A DNA stretch of 64,000 nucleotides from Diphasiastrum complanatum (GCA_029204225.1 CM055108.1:14425744-14489743), one strand, 5' to 3'. Counted from the stretch's first letter, positions 1 through 15,369 are shown. Notes: generated from the letters alone by a model not told the origin. Numbers and translations are program-made.

Positions 1-120
1 AAGCTGAAATTAATTTAGGGCTACGTTGAAGCAACTAGTCATAATGCATATTAATAAATAAAAGCATATGAAATCAAAGATAAACTATAAGAGTAGTGTA
101 AGTTCACTTACCATGTTTGC

Positions 121-723
121 TTACAATCCCGCCTTTCCGCTCGAGCCGAACCTAGAGTTGTCTATCCCATGCATCCTAGTGGCTGCAGCATCTTTCTGAA
201 TTTTGTATTTATCTGGTGTTCGTTCATCCGCTTTTACATGGTTCCAATCATTTCTTGAACACCAGGAGGGCTTGGATTGCCCGTCCCTATAAGCTCGTCG
301 TGCCATATCACGACGATGCCTAATCCATAAGCTCATATGCTTATGAATTTCCTTCTCCTTGAATTCCTCTTCTTGTTGGAATTCGTCACGAAGGGTACCA
401 ATAACCTGTCGTTTATCGGTAGTAGGTTGTTCGGACCATTTACTAAATAATCTATCGCCAAAATGGTGTTGGCATAAAGAATAGAGTCGGTCCAAAACCA
501 CCCTCCCTTTTCTATTGGCATTTATATTGCCTTGAGGATCCACGTCATAATAAGGATTTGTGGATGACTCTTCGGTGGGGGCGGGAGCCGCGGCCGCTTG
601 TGAGGGACCACCCTCATCTCAGCTAAGCATACTTTGCAGTTGTGTTTTTTGCTCAGGAGTTAATGATTCATATAAATTTTTTACATAGTCTTCCGAGCTT
701 TCACCACTGCTTGACCCCGACAT
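121..723 (-). pseudogene. CACTA/Ptta-type transposon ORF1-like remnant
   Basis: Reading leftward from an ATG at 723-721, one frame runs to a TAA at 123-121 and is broken by a single in-frame TGA at 621-619. The N-terminus is Ser/Glu-rich, followed by an Ala/Pro-rich linker. The remaining ~140 residues contain a KWSEQPTTDKRQ stretch, an acidic/basic helix and a W-x-RHRRDMARRAYRDG block ending near DAAATRMHGIDNS. That layout resembles the plant Ptta/En/Spm 'Transposase_24' accessory proteins of CACTA elements, which are thought to help bind element ends; the family call is from memory. A strong splice-donor-like ATG|GTAAGTG lies just beyond the stop (minus strand, near 106-112), so the original coding region may have continued in another exon. 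The divergent TNP2 fragment at 1157-2021 supports a CACTA origin. The internal stop and the missing rest make it a remnant. Confidence 0.5.
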
Positions 724-1156
724 GATTACTACATTCATAAACATACAATACATTACAATAGACCCTAATATATTGAAATGAAGTAAAAAAGAATATATTG
801 AAGTGGGACTTTCATACCCGTGTTAACAAAAGAAGAGAGATATGCGTGTAGAGCTCGAGCCTGCACCAAGATGCAAAAGAATCATATAAGCGACAATGTA
901 TAAGAATAGTACTATCTAAAGATTAAAACATTAGAATCATACAATAATTTTATGTTATTTGTGTTTTGTACTTGTGCATATATGCAGTTTATTACAACGA
1001 GATAAATTACATTCAGATCAGTCTAGCAATGAAGACACTACTCAAGTTAACAAGGTAAGTAATAAACATGCATGTTTTTTTGTTCATAAAAACTTTGTTA
1101 TTATAAGTTAAAATATTGTGCTAAAGTGACATGTACTTGATTTTTGTTTCTTGTAG

Positions 1157-2021
1157 AGAAATTATATTCAAAATAAAATATGGTGCACATGCCTCAAGTG
1201 TGATGGACAAAAGATGCGCGAAAGACGCATTGTTGAAAATCATTTGTGGAAGTTTGGACAAAAAGAAGAGGGTCAACCATCGAAGTTGGAAGACGTTGAG
1301 GTTTGTTAATTTTATATGATTGTTTTTTATTATAATCTTTGTCAATCTATATATGTCACTTATGGAGTTTGTCTCATGTGTGTAGCCTATACATCGAATG
1401 CCATTCCACGGAGTTGATCCATCCGTGTATAGTTACAATCAACGTCAAGTTTTGATAGACATGAGAAAACAAAGAATGAAACAAATTGAAGAGGCAAACA
1501 CAATTGGAAAAAAGAATAATCAACTTGATTCTAATGATTATGATGATGAGGTGCAACACGATGAAGCAATGCACAACATGTTTGAATCTTACTTTGAAAC
1601 AAATGAGAATGATGATATGCAATTTGAGATGGATGAAGACGAAATTCTATTGCGCAAGGAGGTAGACACTCCTTTATATCATGGAGCATCCATTTCGAGA
1701 CTAGCTACGTCAATTCTTATTCTAAACCTTCAAGCAACATACAAATGGAGTGATCGTAGCGTGACATCTATATTCGGGTATTTAACGCATAACACAACTA
1801 TTATACTTTATAGCATATTTACATTAAGTCAATTTTTTTTCTTTTCTAACAACTCACATTGCTCTTTTTTTAGGTTGTTGCATCGAATACTTCCGAAAGG
1901 AAATGTGATACCTAAAACATGAAAAGAAGCATGGAAGATGATGACCGTGCTTGGAATGGATTACGACACAATACATGCATGTCCAGAAGACCATGTTCTA
2001 TATAGAGGTGAACATTCATAA
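1157..2021 (+). pseudogene. CACTA (En/Spm) TNP2-like transposase fragment, spliced
   Basis: Three in-phase exons can be read. Exon 1157-1300 follows an acceptor TTGTAG and carries a W-C-T-C-x2-C motif typical of the transposase-associated domain. Exon 1386-1777 begins PIHRMPFHG and ends in a block (DTPLYHGASISRLATSI...KWSDRSVTSIF) matching the conserved TNP2 'PLY-G...S.L......W.D.S' region. Exon 1874-2021 continues LLHRILPKGNVIPKT and, past a stop, the hallmark 'YDTIHACPEDHVLY'. Introns are about 85 and 96 bp; the second is a multiple of three, so the frame stays open through it. An in-frame TGA at 1920-1922 and the loss of everything after ~2021 show it is dead. An upstream exon ending at 1054 (AAG|GTAAGT) may belong too. 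TNP2 cuts CACTA element ends; only its N-terminal part is present. Confidence 0.75.
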
Positions 2022-2053
2022 AAGCTTCAATGACCAATGTGTAACGCTTCACG

Positions 2054-2897
2054 TTTTTCGGGCCAAAAAAAACGACAAAATGGCCTCCGGGGGATACATT
2101 TTTGTTTCGTTATGGATTTAGTCTGTTTGACCTCAGAACCTCAAAAAAGGTGTTTATAAGTCAGTTCGTTTTTATTAGTTTACAAACAGAAATGTATCCC
2201 GAAGGCCGGTTATTCTTTTTTCTTTTTGGTCCAAAATCGCAATTTTTGGCCGTTTCACTTCATCAGAAGGCCAAAAATTGCGTTTCGGACCAAAATTTAT
2301 TTATTTATTTATTTTTTCAAAATCACGGTAAGGCGCAATTTTAGGCCGTTTGACCAAAAATTTTTTTTTTGGTCCGAAACGCAAATTCTGGCCTTTTGAT
2401 GAAGTGAAATGGCCAAAAATCGCGATTTCGGGCCAAAAAAAATGAAAAACTGGCCTCCAGGAGATACATTTTTGTTTCGCTATGGATTTAGTCTGTTTGA
2501 CCTCAGAACCTCAAAAAAGATGTTTATTAGTCAATTTGTTTTTATTAGTTTACAAACAGAAATGTATCCCGAAGGCCGGTTTTTCTTTTTTCTTTTTTGG
2601 TCCGAAATTGAGATTTTTGGCCGTTTCACTTCATCAGAAGGCCAAAAATTGTGTTTCGGACCAAATTTTTTTTTTTTTCAAAATCACGGTAAGGCGCGAA
2701 ACCTTCTGATGAAGTGAAACGGCCAAAAATCGCGATTTCGGGCCGAAAAAAAAAAAAGAAAAATCGGCCTTCGGGATACATTTCTGTTTGTAAACTAATA
2801 AAAACAAATTGACTAATAAACACTTTTTTTGAGGTTCTGAGGTCAAACAGACTAAATCCATGGCGAAATGAAAATGTATCCTGAAGGCCAATTTTGA
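2054..2897. repeat. Compound direct and inverted repeat cluster
   Basis: A unit of about 280 bp is present in direct orientation at ~2059-2342 and ~2429-2698 (370 bp apart). A third copy in inverse orientation, ~2698-2895, pairs with the second and would give a near-perfect hairpin of ~195-bp arms centred near 2695. Shorter GGCC-AAAAAT-rich blocks between copies (for example 2375-2440 against 2230-2300) are also inverted relative to each other. The repeated GGCCAAAAATCGCGATTTC-like motifs suggest subterminal repeats of a transposon. It directly follows the CACTA transposase fragment, so it may be the end region of that element; this is inference. Confidence 0.8.
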
Positions 2898-3595
<698 letters not shown>

Positions 3596-3771
3596 ATAAA
3601 AAAAGAACTTTAAAATCTTTCAATATCTTCAAGCATACATCTACACTTCACCTCTTCTCTCTCTTTCTCTCTCACAAATTACAAATCTAATAATCCTAAA
3701 TCTACTATCCTAAATAATACTAATAATCTATTACAAGACCATTCAAAACCATTTTAAATCAATGCAAAATT

Positions 3772-3950
<179 letters not shown>

Positions 3951-4177
3951 AAAACAAATAAACAAACATCAACCTCAAACAAACAAACAAAAATCAAACA
4001 CCAACCTCAAACAATGATCTTCAAGCACCGATCGTCAAGCACCGTAAAGCACTGATCTTCAAGCCCTTGAGCACTAGTCTTCAATCGCCCTCAATCGCTC
4101 CAAAGATGTTCAAATCTGCAAAAAACAAAGTGAGAGAGAAGGCGCTGGATCGCGCAAACTCGAAGATTGAAACAGAC

Positions 4178-4492
4178 GTCGGAATCCGACATCTTCCAAA
4201 TACATCAAAATCCAACGTCTGTGCCCATTCAGGCCCGGACGAATGTGCCAGATGTCGTGGACAGGCTTTTTGGCTTGCTGACATGGACGTCGGATTCCGA
4301 CGTCCGTCGGATTACATGTATTTTTTTTTTTTACGTCTGTGCCCATTCAGGCCCGGACGAATGTGCCAGATGTCGTGGACAGGCTTTTCGGCTTGCCGAC
4401 GTGGACGTCGGATTCCGACGTCCGTCGGATTACATGTATTTTTTTTTTAAAATCTATGAAGTCATATCCACGTTTGCAAGTCGGAATCCGAC
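4178..4492. repeat. 118-bp tandem repeat with odd palindromes
   Basis: Two near-identical copies of a 118-bp unit (4215-4332 and 4333-4449) each start ACGTCTGTGCCC and end in a T-run. The palindrome GTCGGA-N-TCCGAC occurs four times at 4178-4190, 4289-4301, 4407-4419 and 4480-4492, with central A, T, T, A. Open frames crossing it have no family resemblance and I do not call them genes. Confidence 0.85.
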
Positions 4493-7412
<2,920 letters not shown>

Positions 7413-7945
7413 TGTCTACTCTTAAAATTCCTATATGATTATAGAAATATGCCTATACAAAAAAAATTGAATTTGGAAATTTATGGAGATAGATACGTGC
7501 ATTCAAAGTTATTCTTTTAAGTGCTGATAAAAATCACCAAAAGTGGAAATATCATATATGAGTGTATAATACCATGATTTTAACAATATTTTTTTGGTTT
7601 GTCTACTTTAAAAAGTATTATATGACCATAGAAACATGTCTCTCAAATTGTTTTCAATTTGGAGTTATGTAGAGATAGCCGATATGCATCTAAAATTACC
7701 CATGTCAAGTTCTGAAAAGTACTGAAAATTATTGAAAGGTGCTAAAAAGTTGCAGCTCTTTTGGAGGTGCTTTTATCACCCTTTCTTAGGTTGTCTAAAT
7801 TCAAAAATCCTTTATGACCATAGAAACATGTCTATAAAACAAAATTCAAATTTGGAATCCTATAGAGATATATACGTGCACCTAAAGTTACCCATGTGAA
7901 GTGCTGAAAAGTGCTGAAAATTGAAGTTTTTTGGAGGCAAATTGC
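7413..7945. repeat. Degenerate ~190-bp tandem triplication
   Basis: Three diverged copies begin with TTGTCTA at 7413, 7600 and 7792 (periods 187 and 192). Shared blocks are TATGACCATAGAAACATG, AATTTGGA...TAGAGATA..TACGTGCA and AAGTGCTGAAAA. Divergence is high, so the duplication is old. Confidence 0.7.
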
Positions 7946-8477
7946 CATCAATTGAGAGGAAAAAAATGTAAGTCTTTCTATAACACAATGAAGAGTCAAG
8001 TCTAATTTCACATACAATTGAAAGATTGAAGTTTCAATCATTTAAATGCATGTTATGTCTTGTCAAGTGACCAAGGGTTTTATTCGCACTTTTGTGCGCA
8101 TGCGCACAAAATGTGCTGAAAATAAATCTCGTGTTAAATGGTAGAAAACATCGATCTCTTGAATTGCACTCACAACATCTCTATTATGTGCACAATCGTG
8201 CTAGGCTTTAATACCATGCTAATGTTTTTATACAACATGATCACCAATTTGCATAGGAGGAATCAATACAAGAACCATGAATTTCTTTTTCAAAACCAAG
8301 AGCATATGCACTCTCTCTCACTAGAAGAGATTATACGTACACTTCATTTTTGGTGTCAACTCCTACATAACTCAAGTTGCTACTTATTAGATGCATGTCC
8401 CACCGACTAGCAAGTCACTGTGTACAGCTGGTTCTCATTGGACCTCAAGTATAGTAAATCTACTTTTCTTTGGTAGA
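7946..8477. other. Non-coding spacer
   Basis: No recognised feature; mixed AT-rich DNA leading into the recombinase-like remnant. Confidence 0.5.
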
Positions 8478-9201
8478 TGAATATCATGGATATGTGTTGA
8501 CATCTTCTTTGGTCTCAAGTGTGAAGAATTGCCAAAAATTGGCAAATCTGACGTAGCTGATGGTTGTTTGCATCCAATTTTTCTTCGTGTTATAGATGGA
8601 GCTTGATGGAATCTTGTTATGGTAAGCTTTTGGTGTATTTGTCTAATTGTTTGTTCCAATGTTTTGTTTTCTTCATTCTATGTATTATTTTTGTTATTAT
8701 TAGTTTTTTGTGCAGTGGTTTTTAAAATCTAGAGTGGGTTTGAAGACTATTGCAAGGTGGATGAAAGTTATGGTGAAAGATATTCCTGGTTGTGACTTAG
8801 GGTTGATCTAAAATAAAAGTGCACAGGTAAGAGTCATAAAAAGGTTGAATTCTATGGGTGTGCCACCTGAAATTGTTATGAAGCTGACTGGTTGCTTGTT
8901 AAGAGATGGTTATATGCGCTACAACACTGATGTCAGAGGTATTGAGATGAGAGCATTGCAAAACGTTGCATCTGTTGTGGCTGATCCTGGCAACAATGTG
9001 TCATGGCAAGCTGCATTGGAGTATGAGAAGAGACACTATGAGGCTGTTCATGGTTTTTCTGCAGATTGTGGAAAGTGTGTTGACTTCACCATTGATGATG
9101 AGTGGTGGGGCTGCCAAAATGTGTTGCTCGAAATTGATGGTCTGATTTCAAGTTACCCCACTTATACATATATTTCTGTTATATTTTATAGCAAAATTTA
9201 A
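8478..9201 (+). pseudogene. Tyrosine-recombinase-like (DUF3504/Crypton-type) fragment, two exons
   Basis: An exon ~8478-8621 ends at a donor (ATG|GTAAGC). A second, 8716-9201, starts after TTTGTGCAG; the 94-bp intron joins them in phase 0. The first exon carries a CLHPIFLRVIDGA block; the second starts WFLKSRVGLKTIARWMKVM and continues ...GVPPEIVMKLTG...YMRYNTD. As I recall the DUF3504 family (C-terminal domain of ZMYM2/QRICH1-like proteins and Crypton recombinases), it has W-x3-PxG-x2-x3-WMK, then N-H-S-x-R...GVP...TGH...Y at the same spacing. Here the spacing from N to GVP and from TG to Y fits without gaps, but the catalytic His and Arg positions read Lys and Gln and TGH reads TGC. In-frame stops occur in both exons (in the first after VIDGA; in the second before NKSAQ). 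So if the assignment is right, it is a decayed, catalytically dead copy. No profile search was possible, and the C-terminal part after ~9050 is unrecognised. Confidence 0.45.
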
Positions 9202-9719
9202 AAAATTTCAAAATAGCATGACATTTGACTTTTTAAAGTTACATTTCAAATGAAAGAGGAATTTTCAAGTTTGCCATTCGAATAAAATAATTTTAAAATA
9301 TTTGCCTTTCTTTGAAAGGCAAACTAGCCTTTGACATGCATTGCAGCTTGCAAATGCCAAAGCCTGGGTTCACCTATACTAGGTCATGACCTCCTTATGA
9401 TAGCGTGAAAGGCACAGAAGAGAGCCTTTGTTCGCTGAAGTTTGTAGTAAAGAATCAGTTCTTGAAAGCATTTCGTGCTTGTGCTGTTGGAGTTATGGAC
9501 TTTGCCTTCAATCCAAAGCAATTTCATTGAGTCACTACGTTGCTGAAAACCGAGTTTTAGATGGCAATCTGTTAGCTATTGTCCTTTGGCAATCCTTCAG
9601 TTAAAGTCCAAGCCTATTGCCATACAATTCCTATTCGAAACATCAATGAAACTTATTCTATCTTAAGACTATACATCGGTTAAGGATGAACAAGATGGAG
9701 GGGGACTAGGGGGGTAGTC
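9202..9719. other. Non-coding spacer
   Basis: AT-rich DNA with no recognised gene. The decayed 3' end of a minus-strand gypsy pol starts near 9720. Confidence 0.5.
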
Positions 9720-12230
9720 AGGTATCAATCTCGCTTGGAATTTGAGTTTACTTGGTTTAATCTTTTGAGTTTTATAGAGTAGAACTTGATCTCCTTCAGC
9801 CAATTCCTTCAATCGAATATGATTATCATGCCAGGCCTTCTATTTACGTTTGTTTACTAGCTGTGCATGATAACTTAATAACTAGATTTCACAAAGTTTG
9901 TGAAGGTTACTAAATTGGCCCTTGATGGTTGCTTCCTCACCAAGTTGCTCGAAATATGCAACTCGTAAAGACGGAATGATAAATTCAACCGATAGTACCG
10001 CCTCTTGGCTGTAAACCAACTAAAAGGGTGTCCCTTCGTGGATATACGCGGTGTGGTTTTGAAGGCCCAAATAGCTGAACATAATTTTGTTTCCCAATTG
10101 TTTCGTCTGGCTTCAACTATTTTGGTCAGAATTCGACGGATGATTTTTGTTTGAGAATTACGCTAACCCATTGCATGAAGGATAGTATGGAATAATTTTG
10201 AGATGCTTCACAAAGTAATGGGCTAGGAGGTTATGTACAACATCATTTAGGAAGTGAGTGCCTTTGTCACTCACTAACTCAATTGGACAACCGAATCGGG
10301 GGATAATATTTTCATACAAAAACTTGGCTGTAACTTTGGCAATAGCTTGTTTCATTTCTCTAACGTCTACCCAATTTGTAGCGTAGTCACTGGCCACTAA
10401 GATATATCTGACCTCGGGTGGTTGGGCTGATCGGTCCTATAAAATCAATTCTCCACTTATGAAATGCTTCTCCTTCGATTATTGAAGCTAAAGGCATAAA
10501 ATTAGCTTGTTGAGGAGTTTTGATTCTTGGCAGACATCATAGCTTTTGATTTGTGCATAAGTGTCCTTAAATAACGTCGGCCACCAGTATCCAGCTAATA
10601 ATATTTTCTTAGCGGTATTGTCAAACGAGAAGTGCCCTCCTCCTTCACCTTCATGCGATAGGAAAATTATTTGTTCTTTGTCATCCTCATTAATGCATCT
10701 CCTGATTATTCTAGCTACATCTTCTTTATACAATTGTCTAGCAATTAGAAGGTAAGGTCTAGACTTCAAAATCAGTTTGCGCTTATCAACTCTAGACATA
10801 GTTGGATTTATTACTCCGGTTAATAAAAAATGAGACTAGGTCTTTGGCCCATCTAGGAGTAGCGATAGATCGTCTTTGGCCCATCTTGGAATAGGTAGGC
10901 ATCTGATAGATTGTCATTTATAGGTTTTGTGATGGCTGATGCTATCTTGGATAAATGGTCAGCAAGAAAATGTTGCTTACCTTTCCTAACGATAATTTTA
11001 AAGTTGAACTCTAGAAGGATGAGTAACCATCATTCTATACAACCAGTGTTGCATGGTCTATTCAATAGATATAGCAATGCTTGATTATCATGATAGAATT
11101 CAAATTGATTTCTTAATAAATAATGTCGTAACTTCTGTACAACATATATTATTGCTAAAGCCTCTCTTTCAGTCGTGGATAATATACTTCAACAGGGACT
11201 AGTTGTCGGTTGAGGAAACGAATCGGGTAGTCTTTCCCGAATTCTCCTGGTTGTGTTAGGATGACTCCAATAGCATACTTACTAGAGTGAGTATTAACAT
11301 GGAATTCTAATTGATAGTTTGGTGCTCGGAGAATGGGTGCAGTGAGAAGTGAGTGCTTCAAATCCTCAATTGCTTGTATTCTTTCTTTGGTCTATTTTGG
11401 ATCCGTAATCACTTCATAAATCAATTTGGCTTTTCCTGCAAAATCAAGAATAAATATACAATAGTAATTACATTGGCCTACGAAGATATAAATCTCTTTT
11501 ATCGTGGCTGGTAGCAGCATTTCTTGGATAACTTTTAGCTTAGTCGGATATGTCCTAAGACAACACCATGTGTCACCCAAATCTGACATTTCTCTAGATT
11601 CAGCGAAATTCCATACTTTTTGCATTGGATCAAAACTTTTTTGAGACAATCAAGATGGTCACAATTTTTAGATTTAACACCAATAATCTAGATATATCTC
11701 TAAAATCTTATGCAGTAGATCTTTAAACGCAAACTGCATTACTTTTTGAAATGTTGATGGAGCGTTACAGAGTCCGAATGGCATTACCTGATATGCATAT
11801 GTACCAAAAAAACTTTTTGGCAAATGCTATTTTATGAATGTCTTTAGGATCTATTCGAATAAGAAAATAACAGCTAAAGCCATATAAAAAACTCATTGCC
11901 TTTGCTCCTGCCATCCCTTCCAATATGGCGTCGGTTAATGGTAAAGGAAAGTGGTCCTTTTTTGTGACTTTATTTATATCTTTTTGATCCACACATATCT
12001 TTAATTTACCATTCTTCTTGAGAACCACCATTATGGACAATAACCATGTTGTATGTTCAATTTCTTTACTGAAACCCACAGCTAGTTATCTTTGTATATC
12101 TTCTTTAATTTTCTCTCTATAGAGCGGATTACAATAGTAAGGCTTCGCTTGGACTGGCTTTGTATCATTTTCTAACGATATGGAGTGTACTGCTAATACT
12201 GTCTCCAAATTAATTTTGGACTTTCCCAAA
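9720..12230 (-). pseudogene. Ty3/gypsy pol remnant (RT, RNase H, integrase)
   Basis: Read leftward, degraded frames follow gypsy order. RT lies at ~12079-11765 (KKNGKLKICVDQKDINKVT, KDHFPLP) and a post-RT connector at ~11649-11392. RNase H is at ~11361-11155 (SKYAIGVILTQPGEFGKDYPIRF) and continues degenerate to ~10950. The integrase zinc-binding region at ~10799-10500 has HFSFDNTAKKIL..YWWPT, and the integrase core at ~10397-10158 has PIELVSDKGTHF. The integrase C-terminus near 9800 has HDNHIRLKELAEGDQVL. Stops and frameshifts separate every block. Gag, protease and LTRs were not seen on this copy. Its 5' side stops near 12230, about 200 bp before an oppositely oriented copia fragment. The RNase H motif matches the plus-strand gypsy at 18326-18622, so the two are related families. 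Confidence 0.85.
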
Positions 12231-12451
12231 GTCCATTTTCAAAAATGGACTCCAGAATTTACAACACACCAAATAAACATATTTTTGATATAATTGATAC
12301 TTTGATTCATCCATCTAAATTGGTATCATCTAATGATAAAAACATCATTTAAATTGACAATAATGTCAATATAACTGCAATAACATGATGACTAGCATCT
12401 GAATATATTCAAACATCTTATGCAATATCCAACAAACATCCATCACAACTG

Positions 12452-14425
12452 ATTCAGATCGAGGTGGTGAATACATCTCGAATCGCTTCACTGACTTCTG
12501 CAATGATCATGGCATCATTCATAGAAGAACTGCAGCCTATACACCGCAGCACAGTGGTGTTGCTGGGCAAAAGAACAGGACCCTGATGGAAGCATCCAGA
12601 TGCATGATGGCCTATTCAAAGGCTCCAAGGGCACTGTGGGCTGAAGCAGTAGATACAACCGCATACATCCATAATAGGACAGGCAAGTCTGGTGTCCCTC
12701 ATACGACACCACATGAGTTATGGTGGGGTAGAAAGCCCAACCTTTCTCACATCATAATCTTTGGTTGTGTAGCTTATGCACATATTCCTGATAAGCTTCA
12801 AAAGAAGCTTGATGAGAAAGCTGAGCAAGGATTTTTATGACAACAATTTGTCATACTACAAAATCCACATGCCACACACAAACACTGTGAAAATTTTTGA
12901 GTCGTCTCCCATTCGAGCGACGAATCTGACGAAGAAAGATTCGAGATATAGCCTGCTGCCACAGTTCCTGTAAACCAAGATGATTCCGGACTGAGCAGAC
13001 CAGACAAAGGCAAAGACATAGTTATTCTAGGAGGATCTCCCAGAAGGTCGACAAGACCACGAAGAGCGCCAACAAGATATGTGTCAGGCAGCTCAGCTTC
13101 CACATCAGAAGAGTTATGTGAATTCAGTGGCAAACCACAAAATTTCAAGGAAGCGATTGACAGTCTAGAAAAGGACAGATGGATCCAAGCCATGAACGAA
13201 GAGATGGAGTCCATGAGGAAGAACCAAGTATGGACGTTGGAGCCATTACCACATAAGCGCAAGACTGTCAAATGCAAATGGGTCTTCAAGCTCAAATACG
13301 GACCAAATGGGAATGTGACGAAATACAATGCAAGACGGGTAGTGAAAGGTTTCTCTCAGAGATATGGTATTGACTACTCTGAAGCCTTCTAACCTGTCGT
13401 CAAACATTCGTCCCTACGTCTGTTATTTGCATATGCAGTAGCTTATGACCTCAGGATCCACATTGTGGATGAGAAGACAGTCTTCTTGCATGAAAGAGGT
13501 CTATATGGATCAACCCTTAAGATATGTCTCGAATTCACTTCCTGACTATGCATGCAGAATGCATAGAAGTGTCTACAATCTGAAACAATCAGCCCGACAA
13601 TGGTACAAGAAGAAAGATCAAGCCCTGAAATCATTAGGATTCAGGCCTTTGTTGGCTGATTCTAATGTATATGTCAGAGTTACAGATGGGCAGATCCTCA
13701 TTGTGGCTGTGTATGTGGACGACACTCTAATACTTTGTAGGAGTGAGCAGCTAATTGCTGAACTAAAGGCAGACATTTTGAAACATTTTGAGATAGTGGA
13801 TCTGGGAGAAGCCAGGTGTTACCTAGGATTACAAATTGAAAGGGACTACGAGGGAGGTAAGTTATACCTTCACCAGTCCAGATACACCTAGAAGATCCTA
13901 GAGGACTTTGGGATGCTTGCAAAGGAGAAAACACTCCAATGCTCGTAGGGACGGTGCTGACGAATGATGACTGTCCAAAGACTAAGGAAGAAGGAGAACA
14001 AATGCAGCTCACACCTTACAGGGGAGTAGCAGTTCTTTGGGTCAGCAAGAAGCAGACCATTGTAGCCCAGTCATCCTGTGAAGCAGAATATGTTGCAGCA
14101 ACAAAAATTGCCAATGAGATAATCTGGCTAAGGCAGTTTCTGGACGAATTGGGCGAAACAAGAAACGAGCCTCTGATCTTGCAGATGGACAATACCTCTG
14201 CAATGCACCTGATGAAAGATCCCTTGTTCCATTCTAGAACAAAACACATTGCGATCAAGTACCATTTGGTCAGGGATCTAATTGAAAAGAAGATGCTGTA
14301 GACCACCTTCATCGGAACGAAAGACATGGTTGATGACATCTTCACTAAAGCCCTGGACAAAGAACTCTTTGAGAGATAGAGGAGCAGTCTCGAGATCGTA
14401 AAGCTATCATGCTTTGAGAGGGAGC
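12452..14425 (+). pseudogene. Ty1/copia pol remnant, 5'-truncated
   Basis: Starts inside the integrase core (SDRGGEYISNRF, then YTPQHSGVAGQKNRT) and runs through the integrase C-terminal GKAP/HELWWGRKPNLSH block, which breaks at 12838. The RT opening (KQVWTLEPLP..KCKWVFKLKYG) is at 13081-13392, and the YVDD active site lies near 13712-13723. RNase H follows (SKKQTIVAQSSCEAEYVA, HSRTKHIAIKYH) and ends ~14390. Stops at about 12838, 13390, 13889 and 14299 and several frameshifts break it. Between TPYR and WVSKKQT (junction near 14025) about 110 residues normally present between RT and RNase H are missing, an internal deletion. The same lineage as the copia element at 32.6-38.0 kb is likely from the RNase H similarity. 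Confidence 0.88.
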
Positions 14426-15071
14426 TGAAGAAACAAAATATTTCTAACTACAAAGCCTTGCTAGCTTTCAGCCCTCAACCCGACGAAGATGTTCGCGAAC
14501 ACGAAAGTCAGGAGACACGAAACACGAAAGTCAAAGGAGACGAAGATGAACGGTTTGCGAACACGAAAGATTCACGAACGAGAATCTTTTGCGGTCCAAT
14601 ACGAGAGAAAGGCGGACGAGCAAAACGAAACCAATGATGCGACACGAAAAATGTCGTGAAACCCGTTTTGCCCTCACACTCCAAAGAGTACCAGCAAAGA
14701 TCATGCAAGTACCCAAAATTACAGAAATATGTTCTGATGGCATGACGTCAGCAGATACTCCCTAGGTCGTGGCTAATCTGTCACTCTTGTAATTCTCCGA
14801 TTAGTTGTAGATGCTTAATCACTCTAATCTTAGATCTACATAGAGCGACTACACTTATTGGATGATACTTGACATATAGATAAACAGAGTAGACATACAG
14901 TGTAATGTAGTAGTCTGATGCTAGTAAGCAATCAAGACAAAATACAGACAACAAGTCCGTCTGCGTGCGAGACGAGTTCTGTGATCAAGATCCATTGTCC
15001 CCTAGTAAAGCGAGATGATTACTTGTGAGAAAACCGCATTTCTCTCATGCCAGCGTAGTGCGTGGATTTGC
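14426..15071 (+). repeat. Probable 3' LTR of the copia remnant (right end uncertain)
   Basis: A purine tract TTTGAGAGGGAGC ends directly before TGAAGAAAC at 14426, the expected polypurine-tract/LTR junction after the RNase H frame. The sequence is rich in CGAACACGAAAG-type repeats like the LTRs at 32573 and 37301. The right end is not certain; GTGGATTTGCA near 15071 is one candidate. No second copy is in the window, so the LTR call rests on position. Confidence 0.5.
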
Positions 15072-15369
15072 ATGTAGTGCTTGAAGAAATCAGAGAAGAA
15101 GATCAATATAGATGATTTTCTTGTTGTGTCTGATCTCGAATGCTAATGCGTTTGCTGTTTATTCATGTGTCTAACTAAGTTTCCTTTTTCATTTGAATTA
15201 TGCACCTTGGTTGAAACTATGTTGAATGCTGCATTAATTTTATAAACGTAGATCAGCAATGTTTGACTACACTCTGGAGGGCTGTAGGAGTGATTCAGCT
15301 GGCAGTGTCCAGCAATCGCATCTGAACTCCATCCGAGGCTAAAGAGAGAGTCATGGTTCCTTCGTGAAA

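Noticed and set aside
12798-13328. Minus-strand frame of 176 codons
   Set aside because: Lies opposite the copia RT coding region and has no motif of its own.
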